This document shows positions 24,611 to 32,206 of a stretch of DNA of 64,000 nt, in pieces; position 1 is the first letter of the stretch, and the number at the start of each line of letters is the position of its first letter. Where the stretch lies: the NCBI RefSeq assembly GCF_000691805.2, contig NZ_DF820489.1, positions 1 to 64,000 of the forward strand. Direction: 5' to 3'. The notes below the pieces were generated by a model that saw only the letters and a list, made by a program, of their open reading frames with translations, did no database searches and was not told the DNA's origin. Both the position numbers and the translations under genes were made by a program. Source of the stretch: Weissella oryzae SG25. Its GTDB lineage: Bacteria; Bacillota; Bacilli; Lactobacillales; Lactobacillaceae.

Positions 24611-25332
24611 ATTCCCTCACTAAATTCTTGAATCACCCGCTCATAAGCAGCAACCGGGTCTAGCGCTTGCGTAATTGAACGACCAACAACCAAACCGGTT
24701 GCACCCATTTGCGCAGCTTTACCCGGCGTCATTACCCGGGCTTGGTCATTCGCATCATCGCCAGCCAAACGTATTCCTGGTGTAATCGTTTCAAACCCTT
24801 CTCGCGTCAATGTTTGAATTGCTTGGGCTTCATGTGCTGAACTAATGGTGCCAGCCACGCCAGCAACATCCGCTAATTGAGCCAAATGTTTAACTGAATC
24901 CAACAAGGAAACTGCCAGTTGTTGGGTTGCAATTAATTCGGCTTCCCCAAAAGAGGTTAACTGGGTCACAGCTAAAACATGTGGCGTTGGATGCCCGGCC
25001 TCTTGGGCACCAGCCTGGGCACCACGTTGAGCAGCCTCTAACATTTTTTGACCACCCGCCGCATGGACTGTAAAGTATGTCACCCCTAAACGCCCCATAT
25101 CACGGGCGGCAGCTTCAACTGTATTAGGAATATCATATAGCTTTAAATCTAAGAAAATATCCGTGATTCCCTGAGCGTGCAACTGGTCAATTAAGACCGG
25201 CCCGGCTTGATAAAACAATTCCATACCAACCTTAACCGCCGGTTGTTCATCAACATTTGCAAATTGATTTAAGAATTGCGTCATTAAGTTTGCATTTGCA
25301 AAATCTAGTGCAATAAATATTGGTGCTTTCAT
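24607..25332 (-). CDS. pyrF: Orotidine 5'-phosphate decarboxylase
   Basis: Last step of UMP synthesis: decarboxylates OMP. 241 residues from MKAPIFIALD (25332), where the pyrD stop and this start overlap as TAATG. A GTG codon 12 bases upstream is a weaker start. The catalytic DLKLYDIPNTV (Lys and Asp tetrad) lies near residue 60, TITPGIRLAGDDAN near 185, and VVGRSITQALDP forms the phosphate-binding end of the TIM barrel. Confidence 0.97.
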   Translation of the reverse strand: MKAPIFIALDFANANLMTQFLNQFANVDEQPAVKVGMELFYQAGPVLIDQLHAQGITDIFLDLKLYDIPNTVEAAARDMGRLGVTYFTVHAAGGQKMLEAAQRGAQAGAQEAGHPTPHVLAVTQLTSFGEAELIATQQLAVSLLDSVKHLAQLADVAGVAGTISSAHEAQAIQTLTREGFETITPGIRLAGDDANDQARVMTPGKAAQMGATGLVVGRSITQALDPVAAYERVIQEFSEGI

Positions 25333-26261
25333 TAGAAGTTCCACTCCAAACTACCTGTGGCGGCCTGAACTGAATCAAAACCATACCGTTTTAGCGCGGC
25401 TGGAAGTTCATCAACCAATTCTTCCATAATCTTTGGATTAACATGGTTCATCCGACCAACCTGAATGGCACTGGCCCCACAAATTAAGAAATCAATCACA
25501 TCATCAACGTTTTCAATTCCACCAACCCCAATTACAGGAATGTCGACTGCTTGACTAGCTTCATAGGTAAAACGTAGTGCAATTGGCTTCATCGCTGCAC
25601 CAGACAACCCACCAATCCCACGATACAAGAGTGGACGGCGACTATTACGGTCAATGGCAAGTCCTTTGACTGTATTAATCAAGACAATTCCATCCGCCCC
25701 TGCTGCTTGTGCTGCTTGCGCAATTGGTGCAATCGCCGTGACATTTGGCGTCAACTTAGCATAAATTGCCTTATCTGTGACGCTTCTGACGGCACTAAGC
25801 ACAGCAGCTACTTGGCTTGGTTCAGTCCCGAATTCTAGTCCGCCATGTTCAACATTAGGACAAGATAGATTAACTTCAATCGCACTAATATTTGGCACCT
25901 TATCAAAGGCAGCCGCTAAACTTTGATATTCAGCCACGGTTGTACCAGCAATTGAAATCATCTGCGGTAGGTCTGGCAATGCACTTGCCAAAGCTGGCAT
26001 AAAATCATTTACAACATTTACAACGCCTGGATTGGCTAGCCCAACTGAATTAAATACTGAATCGCCTTCAACCGTTAGAATCGTTGGTGCCGGATTGCCT
26101 TGCCGTGCTTCTACCGTCGTGGTTTTTAGGACCAAGGCACCTAATTTGTTCAAATCAAAATCATCTAGGTGGTCTAAACCATAATAGAAAGCCCCTGATG
26201 AAGGCATAATTGGGTTTTTCAAGGCTAATCCAGGCAGTTGTACTGCTAATGTTGCATCCAT
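25332..26261 (-). CDS. pyrD: Dihydroorotate dehydrogenase, class 1B-like
   Basis: Oxidises dihydroorotate to orotate with FMN. The start is MDATLAVQLPG (26261), with AGGAG upstream; the longer in-frame form overlaps pyrC. The product is 309 residues. The active-site loop NLSCPNVEHGGLEFGTEP carries the catalytic Cys and has the N-V-x-x-G-G pattern of class 1B enzymes. INTVKGLAID and VGVGGIENVDD bind FMN and phosphate. Class 1B enzymes normally pair with the iron-sulphur/FAD subunit PyrK, yet no pyrK lies here. It is either elsewhere or this enzyme uses another acceptor. Confidence 0.93.
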   Translation of the reverse strand: MDATLAVQLPGLALKNPIMPSSGAFYYGLDHLDDFDLNKLGALVLKTTTVEARQGNPAPTILTVEGDSVFNSVGLANPGVVNVVNDFMPALASALPDLPQMISIAGTTVAEYQSLAAAFDKVPNISAIEVNLSCPNVEHGGLEFGTEPSQVAAVLSAVRSVTDKAIYAKLTPNVTAIAPIAQAAQAAGADGIVLINTVKGLAIDRNSRRPLLYRGIGGLSGAAMKPIALRFTYEASQAVDIPVIGVGGIENVDDVIDFLICGASAIQVGRMNHVNPKIMEELVDELPAALKRYGFDSVQAATGSLEWNF

Positions 26262-26277
26262 TTTTGTTATTCTCCTA

Positions 26278-27558
26278 CTATTTTTTAGCTTGGTAGACAA
26301 GTTGTCCGTTGACAAAGGTAGCTTTGGTCATCCCGTAGACTTCACTACCGATAAAGGGAGTATTCTTACCTTTTGATAAAAATTCATCAGCCTTTATTTC
26401 ATGCGCATGTTCTAAGTCAAAGAGGGCCAAATCGGCAATCATCCCGACCATGATTTGACTAGGTGCATTCAAATTAAAACTATCAATGGCATTGCGATTC
26501 ATCCAATTTAACAATTGTTCTAAGGTCGCGATACCGGTCTTAACAAATTTGGTGTACATCAATTGAAAACTGGTTTCAATTCCTGTAATTCCAAAAGCTG
26601 CTCCCACAAAACCACCTTGCTTCTCGCTTTCACTATGTGGCGCATGGTCGGTTGCAATCATATCAATTGTCCCGTCTAATAGACCGGCCAAAACAGCTGC
26701 TCGGTCTGTGGCCGTACGCAATGGTGGATTCATCTTAAACAAGGCATTGTCAGCCGTAATCATTGATTCATCAAGCAATAAATGGTGTGGTGATACTTCA
26801 GCCGTCACATTTACGCCTTGTGCTTTGGCAAGCCTAACTAAAGCCACCGATTCCTTAGTTGATAAATGCGCCACATGATAGTGCACACCTGTAGCATAGG
26901 CTAACATTAAATCACGTGCTAATTGTGCTGACTCGGCTAAAGGCTCAATGCCAGGTAGTCCCAATTTTTGTGCTTGCGTCCCCGCATTCATCACCCCGCC
27001 CTTGACCAGACTTTCATCTTCCAAATGAGCAACCAACGGTTTGCCTAATTTTGCGGCCGTTTGCATTGCTAGCAACATCGTACTAGCCTTTTGTACCCCT
27101 TTACCGTCATTTGAAAAAGCAATTGCCCCCGCTTCAGCTAGTGCAGTTAAGTCGCTAACTTCAACTGAAGTTAATTCAGCTGAAATTGCCCCATATTGTT
27201 CGATGTGTACCTGCCCATCTTCCAAATTCTTAGCCTGCACAAATTTAAAAGCTTCAACAGTCGCCGGTACTGGATTTAAATTGGGCATTGCTAACACGGT
27301 GGTAAAACCACCCCGGGCAGCCGCTTGTGACCCAGTTAAAATTGTTTCTTTATAGGCAAAACCGGGCTCACGGAAGTGCACATGCACATCGACTAATCCC
27401 GGTGTGAGCAAAGCGCCATCCGCATTGATTACTGTGTCCGCAGTTTCTTGTAGCGTTTCAGCCAAGGCAACTACACGGCCTCCTTCAATCAAGACATCAA
27501 CTAATTGTGTTTGATTGTCCCTGATTAAAATACGCGCATTCTTAATAAGCACGGCCAT
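26278..27558 (-). CDS. pyrC: Dihydroorotase
   Basis: Zinc amidohydrolase closing carbamoyl aspartate to dihydroorotate. The start chosen is MAVLIKNARI (27558), which has GAGGTG five bases upstream and gives the usual length of about 426 residues. It overlaps the pyrB 3' end by 17 bases. VDVHVHFREPGF supplies the metal-binding HxH, MIATDHAPHSESEK the late Asp/His motif, and VSPHHLLL another metal ligand region. Confidence 0.96.
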   Translation of the reverse strand: MAVLIKNARILIRDNQTQLVDVLIEGGRVVALAETLQETADTVINADGALLTPGLVDVHVHFREPGFAYKETILTGSQAAARGGFTTVLAMPNLNPVPATVEAFKFVQAKNLEDGQVHIEQYGAISAELTSVEVSDLTALAEAGAIAFSNDGKGVQKASTMLLAMQTAAKLGKPLVAHLEDESLVKGGVMNAGTQAQKLGLPGIEPLAESAQLARDLMLAYATGVHYHVAHLSTKESVALVRLAKAQGVNVTAEVSPHHLLLDESMITADNALFKMNPPLRTATDRAAVLAGLLDGTIDMIATDHAPHSESEKQGGFVGAAFGITGIETSFQLMYTKFVKTGIATLEQLLNWMNRNAIDSFNLNAPSQIMVGMIADLALFDLEHAHEIKADEFLSKGKNTPFIGSEVYGMTKATFVNGQLVYQAKK

Positions 27559-28489
27559 AATGCACCTCAGCTGTATCAACTTCTTCCATTGCATCGTCAT
27601 AAAGCTTTGTCAAAATCGCCATCCGCGCATAAACCCCGTTTGTCATCTGTTTGAAAATCCGTGACTTAGCTGCTTCAACCAAACGATCGGCAATTTCTAC
27701 ATCACGATTTACTGGTGCTGGGTGCATAATGATTGCATGGTCATTCAAGCGGCTATAACGAGCCTCACTTAACCCAAAAGTTTCGTGATACTCTTGCTTT
27801 GAAAATTGCCCATTTTCACGGGGCGCCATCCGCTCATGTTGTACCCGTAGCATCATCATTACATCAAGTTGTTCAATATCTTCGTCCATATCAACCCAGT
27901 GACCAAAACGGTTAAATTCCGTTGGATACCATTCGGCTGGTCCGGCAAAAGTTAAGTTTGCCCCCAGACGTTGTAGAATTTCGGCATTTGAATGAGCTAC
28001 TCGTGAGTGACTCAAGTCACCAACGATTCGGATATTCAAACCTTCAAAGTGACCAAATTCTTCATAAATCGTAATCAAGTCTAATAGTGATTGTGAGGGA
28101 TGCTGTCCAGAACCATCCCCACCATTAACTAACTTTGGCAACAATGCTGAACGCTCGGCTAGGAGTGGTGCATACCAGTCATTTTGTGAATGCCGCATTA
28201 CGACCACTTCAACGCCAATTGCCCCTAAGGTCTTAAGCGTATCAGCAATGGTTTCACCCTTACTAGTTGATGAAGTTGATGGATCAATCTGGATTGTATT
28301 CCAACCTAAACGTTGCTCGGCCATTTGGAATGAACTCTGCGTCCGCGTTGAATTTTCAAAGAAGAGGTTCGTTACATAATGCCCCTTCGTTGGTAGTTCA
28401 ATTTCGCCATGCTTGTATGCCAAGGCCGTATCAATTAAATCAGCGAGTTCCTCATTTGATAGTAGGTTCAAGTTAGTAAAGTTTTCCAT
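27542..28489 (-). CDS. pyrB: Aspartate carbamoyltransferase catalytic subunit
   Basis: Condenses carbamoyl phosphate with aspartate, the first committed step of pyrimidine synthesis. The 315-residue protein shows the carbamoyl-phosphate loop FFENSTRTQSSF near 47, HPSQSLLDL near 132 and MHPAPVNRD near 260. First gene of pyrBCDFE, with AGAGGAGA before the ATG. Carbamoyl-phosphate synthase genes, pyrR and pyrP are not in this window. A PyrR-type attenuator precedes it. Confidence 0.97.
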   Translation of the reverse strand: MENFTNLNLLSNEELADLIDTALAYKHGEIELPTKGHYVTNLFFENSTRTQSSFQMAEQRLGWNTIQIDPSTSSTSKGETIADTLKTLGAIGVEVVVMRHSQNDWYAPLLAERSALLPKLVNGGDGSGQHPSQSLLDLITIYEEFGHFEGLNIRIVGDLSHSRVAHSNAEILQRLGANLTFAGPAEWYPTEFNRFGHWVDMDEDIEQLDVMMMLRVQHERMAPRENGQFSKQEYHETFGLSEARYSRLNDHAIIMHPAPVNRDVEIADRLVEAAKSRIFKQMTNGVYARMAILTKLYDDAMEEVDTAEVHYGRAY

Positions 28490-28540
28490 GAATATATCTC
28501 CTCTTACAGATGCAAGCCGATATTTGGACTACCTACGCAT

Positions 28541-28652
28541 AAAAAAATCCGGAATACCAAAAGAGTACTCCGGAAGTCACACGTATTTTTTGATTTCTAG
28601 CACCCCCAACGGGTGAAAATCAGCAGGTGTTCCTTTCAAGTCTCTCGGACTC
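28541..28652 (-). promoter_or_regulatory. PyrR-type attenuator of the pyr operon
   Basis: On the minus strand the leader first shows GAGTCCGAGAGACTTG followed by AAAGG (28652-28632). This matches the UCC-x-AGAG loop bound by PyrR with UMP. It ends in a terminator, TCCGGAGTAC paired with GTATTCCGGA and a run of seven T (28575-28541). By the established Bacillus model, PyrR-UMP stabilises the first hairpin and allows termination; without UMP an antiterminator forms. The mechanism is known for the family; its action here is inference from the sequence. Confidence 0.85.
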
Positions 28653-28684
28653 AATTAAAGGGCTTTAGTTGTTGTTAACATAAT

Positions 28685-28714
28685 ACGCTTTTTTACCAAA
28701 AAAGCAAACTGTTA
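28685..28714 (-). promoter_or_regulatory. pyr operon promoter
   Basis: TTGCTT and TATTAT with a 16-base spacer lie just upstream of the attenuator on the minus strand. Coordinates are approximate to a few bases. Confidence 0.5.
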
Positions 28715-28754
28715 TTTTGCAAATACATCAGTAAAAGCCGAATAATATTGATGC

Positions 28755-28783
28755 TTGCCTTGCAATTGTTAACATGCTATTGT
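28755..28783 (+). promoter_or_regulatory. Promoter and leader hairpin of the MFS gene
   Basis: TTGCCT-N17-TATTGT on the plus strand (approximate position), followed downstream by a small GCCAG/CTGGC hairpin at 28801-28818 that ends five bases before the GGAGGA ribosome binding site. Confidence 0.4.
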
Positions 28784-28837
28784 GAATAACAGTAAATTAA
28801 GCCAGCCTGTGATCTGGCATTTGGAGGATAATTTAAT

Positions 28838-30055
28838 ATGGATTTAGCAAGTAGTAACTTAGCTCAGCAGCGTGGCTACCAAACCAAAGCGGTGTCGCTA
28901 ACCGCGTCTGGCTTTGGTTTAGAAATGATGGACGTGATGTTTTTATCATTCGCCCTATCATCAATCATCGCTGAATTGCATTTAACTGCGACCCAAGCTG
29001 GTTCAATTTCAACCGTTACTAACTTAGGGATGCTCTTGGGTGGTGTAAGTTTTGGTATTTTAGCTGACCGCGTTGGCCGCGTTAAAACCTTTGCCTTGTC
29101 AATCTTGATTTTCGGTATTGCGACTGGCATGATGTTTTTTGCCCATAGTTTAACTAGTATCTATGTTTTCCGCTTCATTGCCGGCATTGGTGGTGGTGGT
29201 GAATATGGGATTGGCATGACGATTCTAGCCGAAAGCTTCGCTAAAAAATCTCTCGGCCGGGTTTCTTCTTGGGTTGCCGTTGCCGGTCAAGTTGGTACCT
29301 TGGTTGCTGCAATGTTAGCAATGATTATCCTACCAAAACTTGGTTGGCATTACCTCTTCCTCTTTGGTTTTATTCCGGTAATTTTGGTCCTCTTTATTCA
29401 ACGGAATTTAACAGAAAGCATCCCCACTCAAACAACCAGTAAGGTACAGCCTGGTAAGTTAAGCGCTTTGTTCCAAACCCCTGGGCTTGCCTATCAAACT
29501 GTTGCTTTGATGTGGATGGCAATTGTGCAAATTGCTGGTTACTTTGGCCTAATGAACTGGCTACCAACTATTATGCAAACCAAGCTTCATCTGACTGTAG
29601 CTGGTAGTTCAACTTGGATGATTGCGACAATCATCGGGATGTGTGCTGGAATGCTAACCTTTGGTCAGATTCTCGATCGCATTGGCCCACGCGTTGCCTA
29701 CGGAATTTTCTTATTAGCTTCTGCTATCTCAGTTTATGTGCTAACACTACCAACTAATATGGTTGCTTTACTCTTTGCGGGTGCTCTAGTTGGCTACTTC
29801 TCAAATGGAATGTTTACTGGCTTTGGTGCCATTGTAAGCCGGCTCTACCCTGCTGAGATTCGTGCAACGGCCAATAATGTAATTATGAATACTGGCCGTT
29901 GTATTGGCGGTTTCTCATCACTAATCATTGGCTTTATTCTAGACCGTTACAATATCATGACCGTCATGCTTTTCATCTCTGTATTGTATATCCTAAGTTT
30001 CTTAGTAATGTTGACTATTAAAAACTTGCGGAATAAAAATTACTCTGCACTTTAA
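28838..30055 (+). CDS. MFS transporter, metabolite-proton symporter type
   Basis: A 405-residue membrane protein with about 12 helices. The first-half motif after helix 2 is GILADRVGRVKTF, a classic MFS motif A. Helix 1 carries GFGLEMMDVMFLSFAL, and FIAGIGGGGEYGIGMTI lies near helix 4. This layout, with Asp in helix 1 and a Gly-rich segment with Glu in helix 4, is typical of the AAHS/sugar-porter type group that imports aromatic acids, nicotinate or similar metabolites. The actual substrate is unknown. Monocistronic, divergent from the pyr operon, with a GGAGGA ribosome binding site. Confidence 0.85.
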   Translation: MDLASSNLAQQRGYQTKAVSLTASGFGLEMMDVMFLSFALSSIIAELHLTATQAGSISTVTNLGMLLGGVSFGILADRVGRVKTFALSILIFGIATGMMFFAHSLTSIYVFRFIAGIGGGGEYGIGMTILAESFAKKSLGRVSSWVAVAGQVGTLVAAMLAMIILPKLGWHYLFLFGFIPVILVLFIQRNLTESIPTQTTSKVQPGKLSALFQTPGLAYQTVALMWMAIVQIAGYFGLMNWLPTIMQTKLHLTVAGSSTWMIATIIGMCAGMLTFGQILDRIGPRVAYGIFLLASAISVYVLTLPTNMVALLFAGALVGYFSNGMFTGFGAIVSRLYPAEIRATANNVIMNTGRCIGGFSSLIIGFILDRYNIMTVMLFISVLYILSFLVMLTIKNLRNKNYSAL

Positions 30056-30063
30056 AAACTAAC

Positions 30064-30117
30064 AAAAAAAGGCTAAGTCAAAACTCATCTATAAATGAGC
30101 ATTGGCTTAGCCTTTTT
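30064..30117. terminator. Bidirectional terminator between MFS gene and ppx
   Basis: A long hairpin with outer stem AAAAAGGCTAAG/CTTAGCCTTTTT and an inner CTCAT/ATGAG helix, flanked by A- and T-runs. It serves the convergent MFS and ppx genes. Confidence 0.9.
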
Positions 30118-30124
30118 AATATCA

Positions 30125-31057
30125 TTAATGCTTTTGTAACTGATATTCTCGTAAAATACCTTCACGAACACCCGATGCTGAAAAAATAATTTGTTTAGCT
30201 CCGGTTTGTTTGATTAATTCAACCAATGGTAGTAGTCCCGAGATGATAATATCAGCCCGATTAGCTTCGGCACCCAAGAGTTTAGCTCGCTCAGCCTTAG
30301 TTAGTTCGACCATTTCATTAAAGGTTGCTAACACTTCACTTGCTTGCATTTCATAGCCATGAAAATTATTTGTTGCATCAAGCTGATGTTGTTGCCGATT
30401 TAAACGTGCTAAAGACCGGTTAGCCCCACCTAAAACAATAATTGGTAAGGTTAAAGCCTCGTCTAGCCAAGGCAAGCGCTCAAATTGCTGGCGGACACAC
30501 TTTTGTGCTCGCATAATGTTGGCTGGTGTGATGAGTTCGTCACAATTTAAATTGAATTTCTCAGCCAAATTGACCGCACCAATTGGCAGAGAAATAAAGT
30601 TAGCGGCCATACAATCTTCGATACCGACTAATTCAACTGAAGCGCCACCAGTATCCAGTAGCCAAGCATCGTTAATTTCTAGTGCAGAAAGAGCTCCTAA
30701 ATAATCGTAATAAGCCTCTTGATCACCAGTTAAGACCCGGATTTCAACCCCAACTGTATGATAAATCCGATCTAAAAACTCAATTTGATTACTAGCTTCA
30801 CGCACAGCCGCAGTCGCAATTCCCAAGACTTTAATATCAGCATACTCAATATAATCAGCTTGAAATTCGACTAAAGCAGCCAGTACTCGATTCATCGCAG
30901 CATCAGTGAGAGCACCATCATTTTGTCCCATCCCCTCAGCCAAACGAGTATCTAATTTACGTCGCTTTAATTCTTGATAGCTACCATCGGCTTGCAATTC
31001 TTCAACTACCATCCGAGTTGAATTAGAGCCTAGATCAATAATTGCTAAATACTTCAT
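30125..31057 (-). CDS. Exopolyphosphatase / guanosine pentaphosphatase family protein
   Basis: Ppx/GppA phosphatase of 310 residues in the sugar kinase/Hsp70 fold. The N-terminal IIDLGSNSTRMVV phosphate loop, AVREASN near 92, and the second nucleotide loop LLDTGGASVELVG near 145-157 are present. It is the short (about 300-residue) form, without the extra C-terminal domains of E. coli Ppx. It could hydrolyse inorganic polyphosphate or pppGpp; sequence alone does not separate the two. It lies 14 bases behind trpS, so it is probably co-transcribed. Confidence 0.9.
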   Translation of the reverse strand: MKYLAIIDLGSNSTRMVVEELQADGSYQELKRRKLDTRLAEGMGQNDGALTDAAMNRVLAALVEFQADYIEYADIKVLGIATAAVREASNQIEFLDRIYHTVGVEIRVLTGDQEAYYDYLGALSALEINDAWLLDTGGASVELVGIEDCMAANFISLPIGAVNLAEKFNLNCDELITPANIMRAQKCVRQQFERLPWLDEALTLPIIVLGGANRSLARLNRQQHQLDATNNFHGYEMQASEVLATFNEMVELTKAERAKLLGAEANRADIIISGLLPLVELIKQTGAKQIIFSASGVREGILREYQLQKH

Positions 31058-31071
31058 AATTTTCCCTCAAA

Positions 31072-32097
31072 TTAACGCCAGTAATTAATGCCCATTGCAT
31101 TACGCACTTCATCCATGGTTGCTTGTGCTCGCTGACGTGCCTTAGCAGAACCATCGGCTAGCATTTGCAAAACTTGATCACGGTCAGTAGCAAACTCAGC
31201 CCGACGCTCTCGCATTGGTGCAAATTCTTGGTCAAGCACTTCAAAAAGGTACTTCTTGATTTTCATGTCACCAAGGCCACCAGCTTGATACTGCGCCTTC
31301 AAGGCTGCAACTTGCTCTTTATCCTGGTCAAAAATATCCAAATAACTAAATACCATATTGCCTTCAACGTGGCCTGGATCAGTTAATTTAATATGGGTTG
31401 GATCAGTATACATTGACTTTACCTTAGTCCACAACGTATCAGCGTCATCGCTAATATAAATTGCATTACCAAGTGACTTTGACATCTTAGAATTTCCATC
31501 AAGGCCTGGAATACGTCCCTGACCCTTTGGTGGGAAAACGCCCTGTGGCTCAACTAAAATATCTTTATCATCCCCATAATAACGATTAAAAGTGCGAATA
31601 ATTTCGCGTGTTTGTTCCAACATTGGTTCTTGGTCATCACCAACTGGCACAACCTGCCCTTTGAAGATTGCAATATCAGCCGCTTGCGATACTGGGTAAG
31701 TAAAGAAGCCAGCTGGGATACTCTCACCAAAGCCCTTTTGTTGAATCTCAGCCTTAACCGTAGGGTTACGTTGTAGGCGCGCAACAGAAACTAGATTCAA
31801 AAAATACTCAGTAAGTTCTGATAGTTCTGGTACGGCTGTTTGTACAAAAATGGTCGACTTACTTGGGTCAAGGCCAACCGCAAGATAGTCCAATGCAACT
31901 TCAAGTAAGGAGTTGTGAATCTTTTGAGGGTCACGGGCATTATCCGTAAAGGCTTGCTTGTCGGCAATCATGATAAAAGGATCATATTCGCCAGAATTCT
32001 GCATTGCCACCCGGTTTTTCAAAGAACCAACATAGTGACCAATATGTAACTTACCTGTTGGTCGATCACCAGTTAAAAGAACCGCTTTATCTGTCAT
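31072..32097 (-). CDS. trpS: Tryptophan--tRNA ligase
   Basis: Class I aminoacyl-tRNA synthetase charging tRNA-Trp. The 341-residue protein has the HIGH-type signature DRPTGKLHIGHYVGS at residues 11-25 and the KMSKS loop SKMSKSLGNA near 204-213. Other family parts such as DIAIFKGQVVPVGDDQEPM are present. Many Firmicutes trpS genes have a T-box leader, but the 109 bases upstream hold neither a T-box sequence nor a long hairpin. A weak AAAGAG ribosome binding site precedes ATG. Confidence 0.97.
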   Translation of the reverse strand: MTDKAVLLTGDRPTGKLHIGHYVGSLKNRVAMQNSGEYDPFIMIADKQAFTDNARDPQKIHNSLLEVALDYLAVGLDPSKSTIFVQTAVPELSELTEYFLNLVSVARLQRNPTVKAEIQQKGFGESIPAGFFTYPVSQAADIAIFKGQVVPVGDDQEPMLEQTREIIRTFNRYYGDDKDILVEPQGVFPPKGQGRIPGLDGNSKMSKSLGNAIYISDDADTLWTKVKSMYTDPTHIKLTDPGHVEGNMVFSYLDIFDQDKEQVAALKAQYQAGGLGDMKIKKYLFEVLDQEFAPMRERRAEFATDRDQVLQMLADGSAKARQRAQATMDEVRNAMGINYWR

Positions 32098-32206
32098 AAT
32101 TAACTCTTTCTAGCAGCTAACACATCTGCTCTTGTTTAATGCCTTTAGCATTTGATTTGTCGATTATTATTGTAAGCATTTTTGACCTTTATAACAACCT
32201 TCTTCG

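Noticed and set aside
32098-32206. T-box leader upstream of trpS
   Set aside because: The 109-base gap has no T-box sequence, no specifier stem and no terminator/antiterminator pair.
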